NCBI RefSeq assembly: GCF_000308635.1
Contig: NZ_BAGD01000134.1
Span: 1 to 60,575, forward strand
DNA: 60,575 nucleotides
Direction: 5' to 3'
Source of the DNA: Nocardia otitidiscaviarum NBRC 14405
GTDB lineage: Bacteria > Actinomycetota > Actinomycetes > Mycobacteriales > Mycobacteriaceae
Part shown: in pieces, positions 49,576 to 58,011 of the stretch
Position numbering within the stretch: the first letter of the stretch is position 1
Layout of the letters: every line of letters begins with the position of its first letter
Notes under the pieces: model-generated
What the model was told of the DNA's origin: nothing
Database searches by the model: none
What the model saw: only the letters and a program-made list of their open reading frames with translations
Made by a program: the position numbers and the translations under genes

Positions 49576-49616
49576 CGAGCGGGGTCACCGCTCGAAGGCG
49601 TCGTACGCCTTTCGAG
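49576..49616 (-). promoter_or_regulatory. Two overlapping inverted repeats in front of the DUF6745 gene
   Basis: CGAGCGG (49576-49582) pairs with CCGCTCG (49588-49594), and CTCGAAGGCG (49591-49600) pairs with CGCCTTTCGAG (49606-49616) with one bulged base. The two stems share bases 49591-49594 and so exclude each other. This could be a leader switch or an operator; either reading is inference. Confidence 0.4.
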
Positions 49617-49668
49617 AGTAGGAGATCATCTTTCGATCATGACAGCCGTGTCGACAGCTGGCAACCCC

Positions 49669-50175
49669 TCAGAGACGCACACCGCAGCCGAGCATGGTGG
49701 TGCGCATGAGCAATGCGGCCTCCGGCCCGATCACGCCGTCGATCAATTCCAGATAGCGGTCACAGAATTCGGGGCCGTGCGGCGCGCATTTCTCCGAATC
49801 GGCCTCGAGATGGTGGGCGAGTTCGTGCAGGATCACCAATTCGCGGAGCGCCCAGGCACTTCCGTTGGCGTGCAGGGGGACGGCCAGCACGGCCCCCGTC
49901 ACCTCGTAGTGCGCCGCCTTGGAGCCGGCGCGCGCACGCACGGTGACCGGTGTGGCGGCGCGCGGCCAGCGTGCGCGCACCCAATTCAGAGCCAGCACCC
50001 GGTCCGCGTAATCCTGCACCGATTCGACCGAGGCGAATTTGCGCTCCACGGGCAGGGTCAGCTGCGACCCGTGCACCTCCACCGTGCGCGCGCCGAATTC
50101 GTCGGCCCGTTCGAAGATTCCGCGCACCAGTGCCTCCGCGTCGTAGACCCGGGCGCGTTGGGAATCGCGGGTCAC
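49669..50175 (-). CDS. TIGR04338-type putative metallohydrolase
   Basis: This 168-residue protein has a zinc-metalloprotease signature HELAHH in RELVILHELAHHLEADSEKCAPHGPEFCDRYLE (read in pieces around residues 112-142), with a downstream His-Gly-Pro-Glu-Phe that may supply the third ligand. This matches the actinobacterial TIGR04338 family, named as putative metallohydrolases without known substrate. Its ATG overlaps the stop of the DUF2786 gene (50172-50175), so the two are translationally coupled. It probably acts together with that protein. Confidence 0.85.
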   Translation of the reverse strand: MTRDSQRARVYDAEALVRGIFERADEFGARTVEVHGSQLTLPVERKFASVESVQDYADRVLALNWVRARWPRAATPVTVRARAGSKAAHYEVTGAVLAVPLHANGSAWALRELVILHELAHHLEADSEKCAPHGPEFCDRYLELIDGVIGPEAALLMRTTMLGCGVRL

Positions 50176-51080
50176 GATCCGCCGCCGGGCAGTTCGCCCC
50201 GGGCCGCGCCCAGTTCGGGTGCGGTACCCAGACGCGCGGCCCGTCCGGCGCGGTCCCCCGCCCGCCGCGCGGCCGACGAATATCCCGCCGACGCTTCCGG
50301 TCCGCGCCAGGTGCCGCGCGCCTCGGAGGTCTGCCGGTAGAAGTCCGTCAGGGCGATCTCCTTGTCGCGCAGGGCGAGTGCGGTGCCATTCGCGGTCCCG
50401 GCGGCGGCACTTCCCGCGCCGTCACCGGCCGCACTGCCACCCGCCGCGCCGCCATTCCCGGCGTTGTCCCCCGCCCCGTCGGTGCGCACCGCCTCGGTCT
50501 CCACCTCGGACTTCACCTCGGCGAGGCGGCGGCCGATACGGGCGGCGAAGGCCATCTGGAAGTTGAGCCGCGCGGTCACCGCCGCCACCGGGGCCCGCAC
50601 CCGGGTGCGCACCGTGCGCCCGAAACGCTTCTCGGTGACCACCTTCTCGACCGTCCCGGACTTGTACGCTCCCGACTTGATGTACTGGTCCGACGCTCGC
50701 ACCATCTGGATGAGCAGACTCGCGTACAGCGCCTCGCAGGTGTCGATATCGCCGTCGAAACCGTAGGCGTACACCTGGGTGGAGGTGCGGGCCACATCGC
50801 AGCGCACGTCGTTGGCGGCGGCGATGGCCACGAAAAGCTGTACGTAGGTGCGCAGTCCCCGCTTGCCGGGCTCACCGATCGGGATCACCCGCTGCACCGG
50901 CGTCGGTCGGCGCTCCCGACTCGCCACATGCGAGCGCGCCACCGCCAGGTCGATCGACGAGCGGGTCGCCAGTCGCTGCGCGGCCGCCATGAAGGCTTCC
51001 GCCTCGTGCTCGTTCTCGGTGGACTCCGCTTGGCGGAGCAAACCCCCGATCCGCGTCAACATCCGGTCCTGAGATGACAT
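50172..51080 (-). CDS. DUF2786 domain protein, partner of the putative metallohydrolase
   Basis: This 302-residue protein has an N-terminal DUF2786 domain (MLTRIGGLLRQAESTENEHEAEAFMAAAQR, residues about 7-37), a central conserved region with RTYVQLFVAIAAANDVRCDV and a Gly/Ala-rich low-complexity stretch near residues 205-232 before the tail. Function unknown. It is followed by the TIGR04338 metallohydrolase with a 4-base overlap, and the two families recur together in actinobacteria as far as I know. It is divergent from the LpqY-like gene. Confidence 0.85.
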   Translation of the reverse strand: MSSQDRMLTRIGGLLRQAESTENEHEAEAFMAAAQRLATRSSIDLAVARSHVASRERRPTPVQRVIPIGEPGKRGLRTYVQLFVAIAAANDVRCDVARTSTQVYAYGFDGDIDTCEALYASLLIQMVRASDQYIKSGAYKSGTVEKVVTEKRFGRTVRTRVRAPVAAVTARLNFQMAFAARIGRRLAEVKSEVETEAVRTDGAGDNAGNGGAAGGSAAGDGAGSAAAGTANGTALALRDKEIALTDFYRQTSEARGTWRGPEASAGYSSAARRAGDRAGRAARLGTAPELGAARGELPGGGS

Positions 51081-51229
51081 CGACCCAAGCCTAGCTGGCG
51101 GTACCGACGACGATCGGCGGCCCGATGCCTGAGGTAGTTCCGGCGCGAGACCACCCGACCATGTATCTTCCCTTGTGCAAACGGCTGAGTGTGCCGCCGC
51201 TCACGTCTCGAACCCCTGGAGTTACAGCG

Positions 51230-52531
51230 ATGGCTTTGAAGAAGGTGTCGTCCCTACGTAAGTCGCTCGTGCCACGAGCCGCGCTGGCGGCCGCGGGTGC
51301 GGCGTTGCTGACGGCGACATTCGCCACCGGCTGCTCGAGCGACAGCGGAAACGATGCCGCCTCGGAGAACCTCACCGGGCGCGGACCGATCACCTACGTC
51401 GAGGGCAAGGACACCACCGAGACCGGTGCGGTCAAGCAGCTCATCGACCGCTGGAACGCCGCGCACCCGGACGAGCAGGTGACGTTCAAGGAGCAGTCGA
51501 ACGACGCCTCCCAGCAGTACGACGACCTCAAGCAGCATCTGCAGGCCAAGTCCGCCGACTACGACGTGGTCGCCCTGGACGTGCCGTGGACCGCCGAGTT
51601 CGCCGCCAAGGGCTGGATCCAGCCGCTGCAGGACTCCTTCGCCATCGACACCTCGACGCTGCTGTCCCCGCCGGTCGCGAGCGCCACCTACAACGGCACC
51701 CTGTACGCCGCGCCGCGCAATACCAATGGCGGCCTGCTGTTCTACCGCACCGACCTGGTGCCGAACCCGCCCAAGACCTGGTCGGAGATGCTGTCCATGT
51801 GCCCGGTCGCGCGGGAGAACAATATCGGCTGCTACGCCGGTCAGCTCGCGCCCTACGAGGGTCTGACCGTGAACACCGCCGAGGTGATCAACGCCTACGG
51901 CGGCACCTTCGTCGGCCCGGACGGCAAGACCCCGACCGTCGACAGCCCGGAGTCGCGCGCCGGTCTGTCGGTGCTGGTGGACGCCTACAAGAACGGTGAC
52001 ATCCCGAAGGAGGCCATCTCCTTCACCGAGACCGAGTCGCAGAACGCGTTCGCCCAGGGCAACCTGATGTTCCTGCGCACCTGGCCGTCGTTCTACGGCA
52101 TCGCCGGCGGCGAGGGCTCCGCGGTGGTCGGCAAGTACGGCGTGGCCCCGCTGCCCGGCAAGGACGGCGTCGGCGCCTCCACCCTGGGTGGCTACAACGC
52201 CGCCATCAGCGCCTACTCCAAGAACAAGGCCACCGCGCTGGACTTCCTGCGCTTCCTGATCAGCGAGGACGCCCAGCACATCGTCGCCTCCGGCGCGCTG
52301 CCATCGGTGCGGGCCTCCATGTACGACGATCCGGCGCTCATCGCCAAGATGCCGTACCTGCCCGCGCTCAAGGAGTCCATCGCCTCGGCGGTGCCGCGGC
52401 CGGTGACGCCGTTCTACCCGGCCGTCTCGAAGGCTGTGCAGGACAACGCTTATGCTGCCCTCGAGGGACGCAAGACCGTCGACGAGGCGATTACGGGGAT
52501 GCAGCAGGGCATCGAGACCGCCGGGTCGTAA
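51230..52531 (+). CDS. lpqY: Trehalose-type ABC transporter substrate-binding lipoprotein, LpqY-like
   Basis: This 433-residue lipoprotein has a signal with lipobox ATFATGC (Cys near 33) and a family 1 solute-binding domain. It resembles mycobacterial LpqY, with the colinear segment YDVVALDVPWTAEFAAKGW (LpqY: ...MALDVVWTAEFAEAGW), then YNGTLYAAPRNTNGGLLFYR and the ligand-loop GALPSVRASMYDDPAL. LpqY recycles trehalose released during mycolic-acid assembly. The ATG at 51230 has GGAG eight bases upstream. It is followed by two permease genes but no ATPase. Substrate specificity (trehalose or another disaccharide) is inferred. Confidence 0.83.
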   Translation: MALKKVSSLRKSLVPRAALAAAGAALLTATFATGCSSDSGNDAASENLTGRGPITYVEGKDTTETGAVKQLIDRWNAAHPDEQVTFKEQSNDASQQYDDLKQHLQAKSADYDVVALDVPWTAEFAAKGWIQPLQDSFAIDTSTLLSPPVASATYNGTLYAAPRNTNGGLLFYRTDLVPNPPKTWSEMLSMCPVARENNIGCYAGQLAPYEGLTVNTAEVINAYGGTFVGPDGKTPTVDSPESRAGLSVLVDAYKNGDIPKEAISFTETESQNAFAQGNLMFLRTWPSFYGIAGGEGSAVVGKYGVAPLPGKDGVGASTLGGYNAAISAYSKNKATALDFLRFLISEDAQHIVASGALPSVRASMYDDPALIAKMPYLPALKESIASAVPRPVTPFYPAVSKAVQDNAYAALEGRKTVDEAITGMQQGIETAGS

Positions 52532-52604
52532 CCGATTCGACGGTGTTGGAGTCCACCGCGCTGTTCCCTGGATAACTGAGTCAGTCCCGTAGGAGAGAAA
52601 TACG

Positions 52605-53636
52605 GTGTCACGTCCTTCGGGAGCGACCGATGTCGCGACGCCCAGCCCGAAAGATCCCGCCACCGAACTGGTGAAGAAGAAGCGGACCAGCCGCGCTGTC
52701 TTCGCCGGATCGGGCCGGGCCTGGCTGTTCGTCGCGCCGGTGCTGATCACCCTGGCCGTGGTGATCGGCTACCCGGTGGTCCAGGCCGTGATCATGTCCT
52801 TCCAGAAGGACTCCGGCCTGGACCCGTCCACCGGCATGTTCGTCGAGGGCGGCAGCGCCGGGCTGGAGAACTACACGCACTGGCTGCTGCAGCAGTGCCG
52901 GAATTCGCTCGGTGAAACCGTCTCCTGCCCCACCGGCAACCTGGGTTCGGCGTTCTGGCTGGCCATCGGCGTCACGCTGTTCTTCACCGTGGTCACCGTG
53001 AGCCTGGAGGTGCTGGTCGGCCTCGGCATGGCCATGATCATGGGCAAGACCTTCGCCGGGCGCGGCCTGCTGCGCGCGGCGGTGCTCATTCCGTGGGCCA
53101 TCCCCACCGCCGTCACCGCGCGGCTGTGGGAGTTCATGTTCCAGTACGACGGCGTGGTCAACCGAGTGCTGGGCACCAGCATCCTGTGGACCGCCGAGGA
53201 ATGGCCCTCCCGGTTCGCGGTCATCGCGGCCGACGTGTGGAAGACCGCGCCGTTCATGGCGCTGCTCATCCTGGCCGGACTCCAGGTGATTCCGGACGGG
53301 GTGTACGAGGCGGCCCGCGTGGACGGCGCGTCGGCGTGGCAGCGGTTCGTGCACATCACGCTGCCGCTGCTCAAGCCCGCACTCATGGTGGCGATCCTGT
53401 TCCGCACCATGGACGCGCTGCGCATGTACGACCTGCCCGCCATCATGACCATGAACAACCCCAATACCCGCACCATCTCCATGCTCGTGGTGGATCAGGT
53501 GCGGCAGGGGCCCAATAGCGCGGCGGCGCTGTCGATGATCACCTTCCTGTTGATATTCGCGGTGGCGTTCGTGCTGGTGAAGTTCCTGGGGGCCAACGCG
53601 GTTCGCACCCAGGAAGAGCAGCGGGAGGCGCACTGA
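52605..53636 (+). CDS. sugA: Sugar ABC transporter permease, SugA-like
   Basis: This 343-residue permease of the MalF/SugA family has an N-terminal cytoplasmic stretch, then helix AWLFVAPVLITLAVVIGYPV and five more membrane segments. The EAA loop is YEAARVDGASAWQRFVHITLPLLKP, which contacts the ATPase. The GTG at 52605 has AGGAGAG eight bases upstream. Its stop overlaps the SugB start by one base (TGATG), so the two are coupled. It forms the channel with SugB for the substrate delivered by the LpqY-like lipoprotein. Confidence 0.88.
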   Translation: MSRPSGATDVATPSPKDPATELVKKKRTSRAVFAGSGRAWLFVAPVLITLAVVIGYPVVQAVIMSFQKDSGLDPSTGMFVEGGSAGLENYTHWLLQQCRNSLGETVSCPTGNLGSAFWLAIGVTLFFTVVTVSLEVLVGLGMAMIMGKTFAGRGLLRAAVLIPWAIPTAVTARLWEFMFQYDGVVNRVLGTSILWTAEEWPSRFAVIAADVWKTAPFMALLILAGLQVIPDGVYEAARVDGASAWQRFVHITLPLLKPALMVAILFRTMDALRMYDLPAIMTMNNPNTRTISMLVVDQVRQGPNSAAALSMITFLLIFAVAFVLVKFLGANAVRTQEEQREAH

Positions 53637-54514
53637 TGACGACGACCACCGCTGCGCCGCGGGTGCGGCAGACGACCCCGTGGGTCAAGCGACTCACCAA
53701 CGGTCGGGTGTATCTCGGCGCGCTGATCATCCTGATCTGGGGGCTGGGGCCGTTCTACTGGATGGTCGTCACGGCACTGCGCGATCCGGCCTACACCTTC
53801 GACAACACCCCGTGGCCCACCCATGTGACGTTCGAGAACTTCCGCAACGCCTTCGACACCAGCCGCGGCAACGACTTCGGGCGAGCACTGGTCAACAGCG
53901 TCATCATCGGGTCGATCACCACGGTCATCGCGCTGATCGTCGGCGTCATGGCGGCGTACGCGCTGGCGCGGCTGGCGTTCAAGGGCAAGTACCTGGTGGC
54001 GGGCCTGATCCTGTCGGCGTCCATGTTCCCGGTGGTGGTGCTGGTGACGCCGCTGTTCCAGCTGTTCACCGATATCGGGTGGATCGGGCAGTACCAGGCC
54101 ATGATCATCCCGAACATCTCGTTCGTGCTGCCCATGACCGTGTACATCCTGGCGTCGTTCTTCAGTGATCTGCCCTGGGAGCTGGAGGAGGCCGCGCGCA
54201 TCGACGGCGCGTCGCGCTTCCAGGCGTTCCGCCTGATCATGCTGCCGCTGGCCGCACCGGCCGTATTCACCACGGCCATCCTGGCTTTCATCGCCGCGGT
54301 CAACGAGTACCTGCTGGCGCGGCTGCTCTCCTCGGACAAGACCGAGCCGGTGACCGTCGCGGTGGCCCGGTTCTCCGGTAACGATCCGCAGGTCCAGCCG
54401 TACGCCGCCATCATGGCGGCGGGCACCATCGTCACCATTCCGCTGGTGATCATGGTGCTGCTGTTCCAGCGCCGCATCATCTCCGGTCTCACCGCGGGCG
54501 GTGTCAAGAGCTGA
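53636..54514 (+). CDS. sugB: Sugar ABC transporter permease, SugB-like
   Basis: This 292-residue permease of the MalG/SugB family has six membrane segments and the EAA loop LEEAARIDGASRFQAFRLIMLPLAAP. It is translationally coupled to SugA by a TGATG overlap. The operon ends here: the next gene is a class A PBP on the same strand about 100 bases on, and no SugC-type ATPase follows, unlike in M. tuberculosis where lpqY-sugA-sugB-sugC are contiguous. The ATPase at 27.6 kb is the only candidate within the window. Confidence 0.88.
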   Translation: MTTTTAAPRVRQTTPWVKRLTNGRVYLGALIILIWGLGPFYWMVVTALRDPAYTFDNTPWPTHVTFENFRNAFDTSRGNDFGRALVNSVIIGSITTVIALIVGVMAAYALARLAFKGKYLVAGLILSASMFPVVVLVTPLFQLFTDIGWIGQYQAMIIPNISFVLPMTVYILASFFSDLPWELEEAARIDGASRFQAFRLIMLPLAAPAVFTTAILAFIAAVNEYLLARLLSSDKTEPVTVAVARFSGNDPQVQPYAAIMAAGTIVTIPLVIMVLLFQRRIISGLTAGGVKS

Positions 54515-54617
54515 GCCCGGATCCGGGTCGCGTCCACTAGCATGGGTCGCGCCGCACGCTGGGCCGCGGCGCTTCTCCCGTACGCAGGCTTTGTCGACGC
54601 TCCGGAAGGAGATGCTC

Positions 54618-56822
54618 GTGAGCTCGTTCCGTCCGCGCGGCCGCAATCCGGAGCCGCCGCCGTATTCCAGTATGGCTGGATGGAATGACCTGGAGAGTGT
54701 CACCTCGCGGCGGCGGGCGCAGCATCGGAGTTCGCGGCCGCGGCGGCGCGCCCGGCCCGCACCGGGCGAGGGCGGGACGCGGCGACCGCGCCGCACGCGC
54801 GGGCAGCGGATAAGGCGGGTGCTGCTGTCGCTGTTCATGATCTTCGTGGCGGTGCCGGCGCTGTTGTTCGGGCTGGCGTACTGGAGCGCCGAGATTCCCG
54901 ATCCGAACGCGGTGCAGTCCAATCAGATCGCCACCATCCTCGCCGCCGACGGCACGTCGGTCATCGCGAAGGTGGTTCCGCCGGAGGGCAATCGGCTGCC
55001 GATACCGCTGGCCGACGTGCCCGAGCACATGCGCCTGGCCATGCTCTCGGCCGAGGACCGCGATTTCTACACCAATCCGGGCTATTCGCTGTCGGCCTTC
55101 GTGCGCGCCGCACGTGACAATCTCACCGGACGCGAGGACGCGGGCGGTGGCTCGACGATTACCCAGCAGTACGTGAAGAACGCCTTCCTGACCTCCGAGC
55201 GGACGATGAACCGCAAGATGCGCGAACTCATCATCTCCGCCAAGATGGCCCGGCAATGGACCAAGGACGATATTCTCGCCGCCTATCTGAACACCATCTA
55301 TTACGGGCGCGGCGCGTACGGAATCGCCTCCGCCGCCAAGGCGTACTTCGAGAAGCCGGTCCCCGAACTCACCCTCGCCGAGAGCGCGGTGCTGGCCGCG
55401 CTGGTACGCACCCCGTCGATCCTGGATCCGGAAACCCACCTCGACGATCTGAGGTACCGCTGGGCCTATGTGCTGGACGGCATGGTGGAGATGGGGGCGC
55501 TGTCGCAGGCAGAGCGGGCCGCCGTGCAATTCCCGGAGATCGTGCCCGTCACCCAGCTGGCGGACGCCAATGCCGCGCGCGGGCCGGAGGGCCTCATTCG
55601 CGCCCAGGTGCTGCGCGAACTGCGCGCCTCCGGGATCAGCGAGCACGAACTCAATACCGGTGCGCTGCAGATCGTCACGACCATCGACGCCCGAGCCCAG
55701 CAGGCGGCGCTGGCGGCGGTCGGGGATGTACTCGGCGGACAGCCCGCGGAACTGCGCACCGCGGTGGTCTCCATCGATCCGCGCAGCGGTGCGGTGCGCG
55801 CCTACTACGGCGGCGCAGACGGGATCGGCTTCGACTTCGCGCAGGCCCCGCTGCAAACCGGTTCGGCCTTCAAGACTTTCGCGGTGCTGGCGGCGCTACA
55901 GCAGGGCATCACACTGGGCTACAAGATCGACAGCTCGCCGCTCACCGTGAACGGGGAGAAGATCCACAACGTCGGCAATGAGAGCTGCGGGACCTGTTCG
56001 ATGGCCGAGGCGTTCAAACGCTCCCTCAACACCAGTTTCTACCGGCTGTCGCAGGCCCTGTTCGCGGGGCCGAAGGCCATTGCCGACGCCGCGCACCAGG
56101 CCGGTATTCCGGAGGAGATTCCCGGGGTGCCCGGTAAGACCCTGTCGGAGAACGGTGGTCCGCCGCTGCCCGCCATCGTGCTCGGCGCGTATTCGGTACG
56201 ACCCATCGACATGGCGTCGGCGTACGCGACCATCGCGGCGCACGGCGCCTATCGCAAACCCTATTTCGTGCAGCGGGTGCTCACCGGTGACGGCCGGGTG
56301 CTGCTGGACCGCGAGGACGGCGCGGCGCCGCCGCAGCAGCGTTTCCAGGCCACCGTGGCCGACACCACCGCCCAGGCCATGCTGCCCATCGCCGCCTATT
56401 CCAATGGCCACGCCCTCGCCGGGGGACGGCCGTCGGCGGCCAAGACCGGCACCACGCAGTTGGGGGAGACCGGACAGAACAAGGATGCCTGGATGGTCGG
56501 CTTCACCCCGTCGCTGTCCACCGCGGTGTGGGTGGGAACCGAACAATCCCAACCCATTCGAACGGCGGGGGGTGCGGCCGTCTACGGGTCCGGACTGCCC
56601 GCGGATATCTGGAAGCAGACCATGGACGGGGCGCTGGTCGGTACACCGGTGGAACAATTTCCCCATCCGGTGCCCCCAGAGGACTCGTCAGGGTCGAGCG
56701 GATTCGACATACTCGATCCGCAGCAGGGCGCACAACAGGCACCTGTCGTGATCATCCCGCCCGCGCCGCCACCGCGGCAGGTCGAGATATTTCCCGGCCT
56801 CAGCATCCCGGTGCCCGGCTGA
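54618..56822 (+). CDS. Class A penicillin-binding protein (bifunctional transglycosylase/transpeptidase)
   Basis: This 734-residue protein has a basic cytoplasmic tail, one membrane anchor (VLLSLFMIFVAVPALLFGLAY), a GT51 transglycosylase domain (catalytic Glu in SAEDRDFY, motif GGSTITQQYVKN) and a transpeptidase domain. The transpeptidase has nucleophile Ser in SAFKTF, SLN in KRSLNTSF and KTGT. A short Pro-rich tail follows. It polymerises and cross-links peptidoglycan outside the membrane. GTG 54618 is favoured over ATG 54612, since GGAAGGAG is then six to seven bases away. The proline-rich gene start at the window end occupies the ponA1 position, so this would be an additional class A PBP. 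Confidence 0.92.
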   Translation: MSSFRPRGRNPEPPPYSSMAGWNDLESVTSRRRAQHRSSRPRRRARPAPGEGGTRRPRRTRGQRIRRVLLSLFMIFVAVPALLFGLAYWSAEIPDPNAVQSNQIATILAADGTSVIAKVVPPEGNRLPIPLADVPEHMRLAMLSAEDRDFYTNPGYSLSAFVRAARDNLTGREDAGGGSTITQQYVKNAFLTSERTMNRKMRELIISAKMARQWTKDDILAAYLNTIYYGRGAYGIASAAKAYFEKPVPELTLAESAVLAALVRTPSILDPETHLDDLRYRWAYVLDGMVEMGALSQAERAAVQFPEIVPVTQLADANAARGPEGLIRAQVLRELRASGISEHELNTGALQIVTTIDARAQQAALAAVGDVLGGQPAELRTAVVSIDPRSGAVRAYYGGADGIGFDFAQAPLQTGSAFKTFAVLAALQQGITLGYKIDSSPLTVNGEKIHNVGNESCGTCSMAEAFKRSLNTSFYRLSQALFAGPKAIADAAHQAGIPEEIPGVPGKTLSENGGPPLPAIVLGAYSVRPIDMASAYATIAAHGAYRKPYFVQRVLTGDGRVLLDREDGAAPPQQRFQATVADTTAQAMLPIAAYSNGHALAGGRPSAAKTGTTQLGETGQNKDAWMVGFTPSLSTAVWVGTEQSQPIRTAGGAAVYGSGLPADIWKQTMDGALVGTPVEQFPHPVPPEDSSGSSGFDILDPQQGAQQAPVVIIPPAPPPRQVEIFPGLSIPVPG

Positions 56823-56987
56823 CACGGACTTGGTGTTGATCATGGAAAACGGTTAGCGGACCCATTCGGACCAACCCCCCGATATGGTGGAAACCGCCAC
56901 CGGTGCCAGCCGCCGGAACGGGCGGTGGCAGGATGCGGGTGGAGTAGACGCGGGTGGGATACAGCACGAGACATAGGGGCGACGCCG

Positions 56988-57458
56988 GTGGAATTCAATG
57001 TCGTTGAACGCCACGAAACGCTGGTAGCCGGAACGGTGCTACGCAGTCCGGCGCTCGCGGTCGAGGGACCGCGCCGCGCGAAGGTCGAGGAGGCGTGGAA
57101 GCGCAACCTCTCCCGCAACCTGCCCGGACCTCCGGCCACCGCGTATGTCGACCACGCGCCCGAGATCGGTTCGTATCTGACCCATATCGTCGGCTACCGC
57201 TGCGAGAGCCTCGCCGATCTGGAGTCGGGCGACGTGCTGGCGCGCATCCCGGCCGGAGTCTTCGCGCGGTTCACCCGCAGCGGGGACAACCTGGGCGACA
57301 CCATCGTGTCGATCTGGCGGGCGGTGTGGGACCTGGAGGCCAGCGGCGTCATCAACCGCGCGTACACCGGGGATTTCGAGCACTACCCGGATATGCACAC
57401 CGTGGAGGTGTTCGTGGCGCTCGATCCGAACTCGGCCGACGGCCGGGACAAGGCGTAG
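56988..57458 (+). CDS. GyrI-like effector-binding domain protein (first of a tandem pair)
   Basis: This 156-residue protein consists of one AraC-effector-binding/GyrI-like small-molecule domain, starting EFNVVERHETLVAGTVLRSP, with VDHAPEIGSYLTHIVGY and RIPAGVFARFTRSG (the pre-C-terminal core), ending HTVEVFVALDP. GTG 56988 is preceded by AGGGGC about seven bases away. The last strand in this family carries a conserved Glu that holds the ligand (TVEVF here). Four bases separate it from the next, related gene. There is no DNA-binding domain, so it may sequester, hydrolyse or sense a small toxic compound. Confidence 0.8.
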   Translation: MEFNVVERHETLVAGTVLRSPALAVEGPRRAKVEEAWKRNLSRNLPGPPATAYVDHAPEIGSYLTHIVGYRCESLADLESGDVLARIPAGVFARFTRSGDNLGDTIVSIWRAVWDLEASGVINRAYTGDFEHYPDMHTVEVFVALDPNSADGRDKA

Positions 57459-57462
57459 GGGG

Positions 57463-57894
57463 ATGACCGTGGACTTCGAAATCGTCACCCTGGACGAGGC
57501 ACTCATCGGCGGGCTGACGGTGCCGCTGGCGGGACGCGAGGTCACCGCGCGCGACCTCGATCTGGTGAACTTCACCTGGGACCGCTATCTGTCCCGGGAG
57601 AAGCGCGCCGACCGCGTGGCGGCCTATATCGGACAGAACGATCACGCCGTGGCGGTGCTGGGTTACGAACTCGCCGATCTCGACCAGCTCGACATCGGCG
57701 ATGTGCTGACCCGCATCCCACCCGGCCGCTACGCCAAGTTCGTGGTGACCGACAAGCCGTACGATCTGCTCCGCACCGCCTGGGCCAAGGTCGCCAAGGC
57801 GGAGAGCGCGGGCAAGATCACGCGCTCGCACACCGCGGAGATCGAGCGCTACACCGGCCCCGCCTCGGTGGAGGTCTACGTCTCCCTCGACTGA
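57463..57894 (+). CDS. GyrI-like effector-binding domain protein (second of a tandem pair)
   Basis: This 143-residue protein is a clear paralog of its upstream neighbour. It shares the layout FEIVTLDEALIGGLTVPLAG at the start, then VAVLGYELADLDQLDIGDVL, RIPPGRYAKFVVTD and a final ASVEVYVSLD with the ligand-site Glu. The TA-GGGGG before ATG 57463 is its ribosome site. The pair has diverged considerably, which suggests distinct ligands or a heterodimer. A strong terminator follows, and the converging gene is ino1. Function beyond small-molecule binding is unknown. Confidence 0.8.
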   Translation: MTVDFEIVTLDEALIGGLTVPLAGREVTARDLDLVNFTWDRYLSREKRADRVAAYIGQNDHAVAVLGYELADLDQLDIGDVLTRIPPGRYAKFVVTDKPYDLLRTAWAKVAKAESAGKITRSHTAEIERYTGPASVEVYVSLD

Positions 57895-57955
57895 GGGAGA
57901 CGTCGCATCGAGCACTGAGTTCGGCCCCGCGATCGGATTGCCGGGCCGGACGAGC

Positions 57956-57991
57956 CGAAGCCCCGGTCGGATGGATCCGACCGGGGCTTCG
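57956..57991. terminator. Strong bidirectional terminator between the GyrI-like pair and ino1
   Basis: A 16-base arm (57956-57971) pairs perfectly with 57976-57991 around a four-base loop (TGGA). It lies in the gap between converging genes, with CGAAG at one end of the stem and CTTCG at the other. Confidence 0.85.
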
Positions 57992-58011
57992 TTCAGCTAC
58001 GCGCGCCGTCG

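Noticed and set aside
54517..54528. Palindrome CCCGGATCCGGG after the SugB gene as terminator
   Set aside because: The 12-base palindrome has no loop and would be a poor hairpin; it may be chance in GC-rich DNA.
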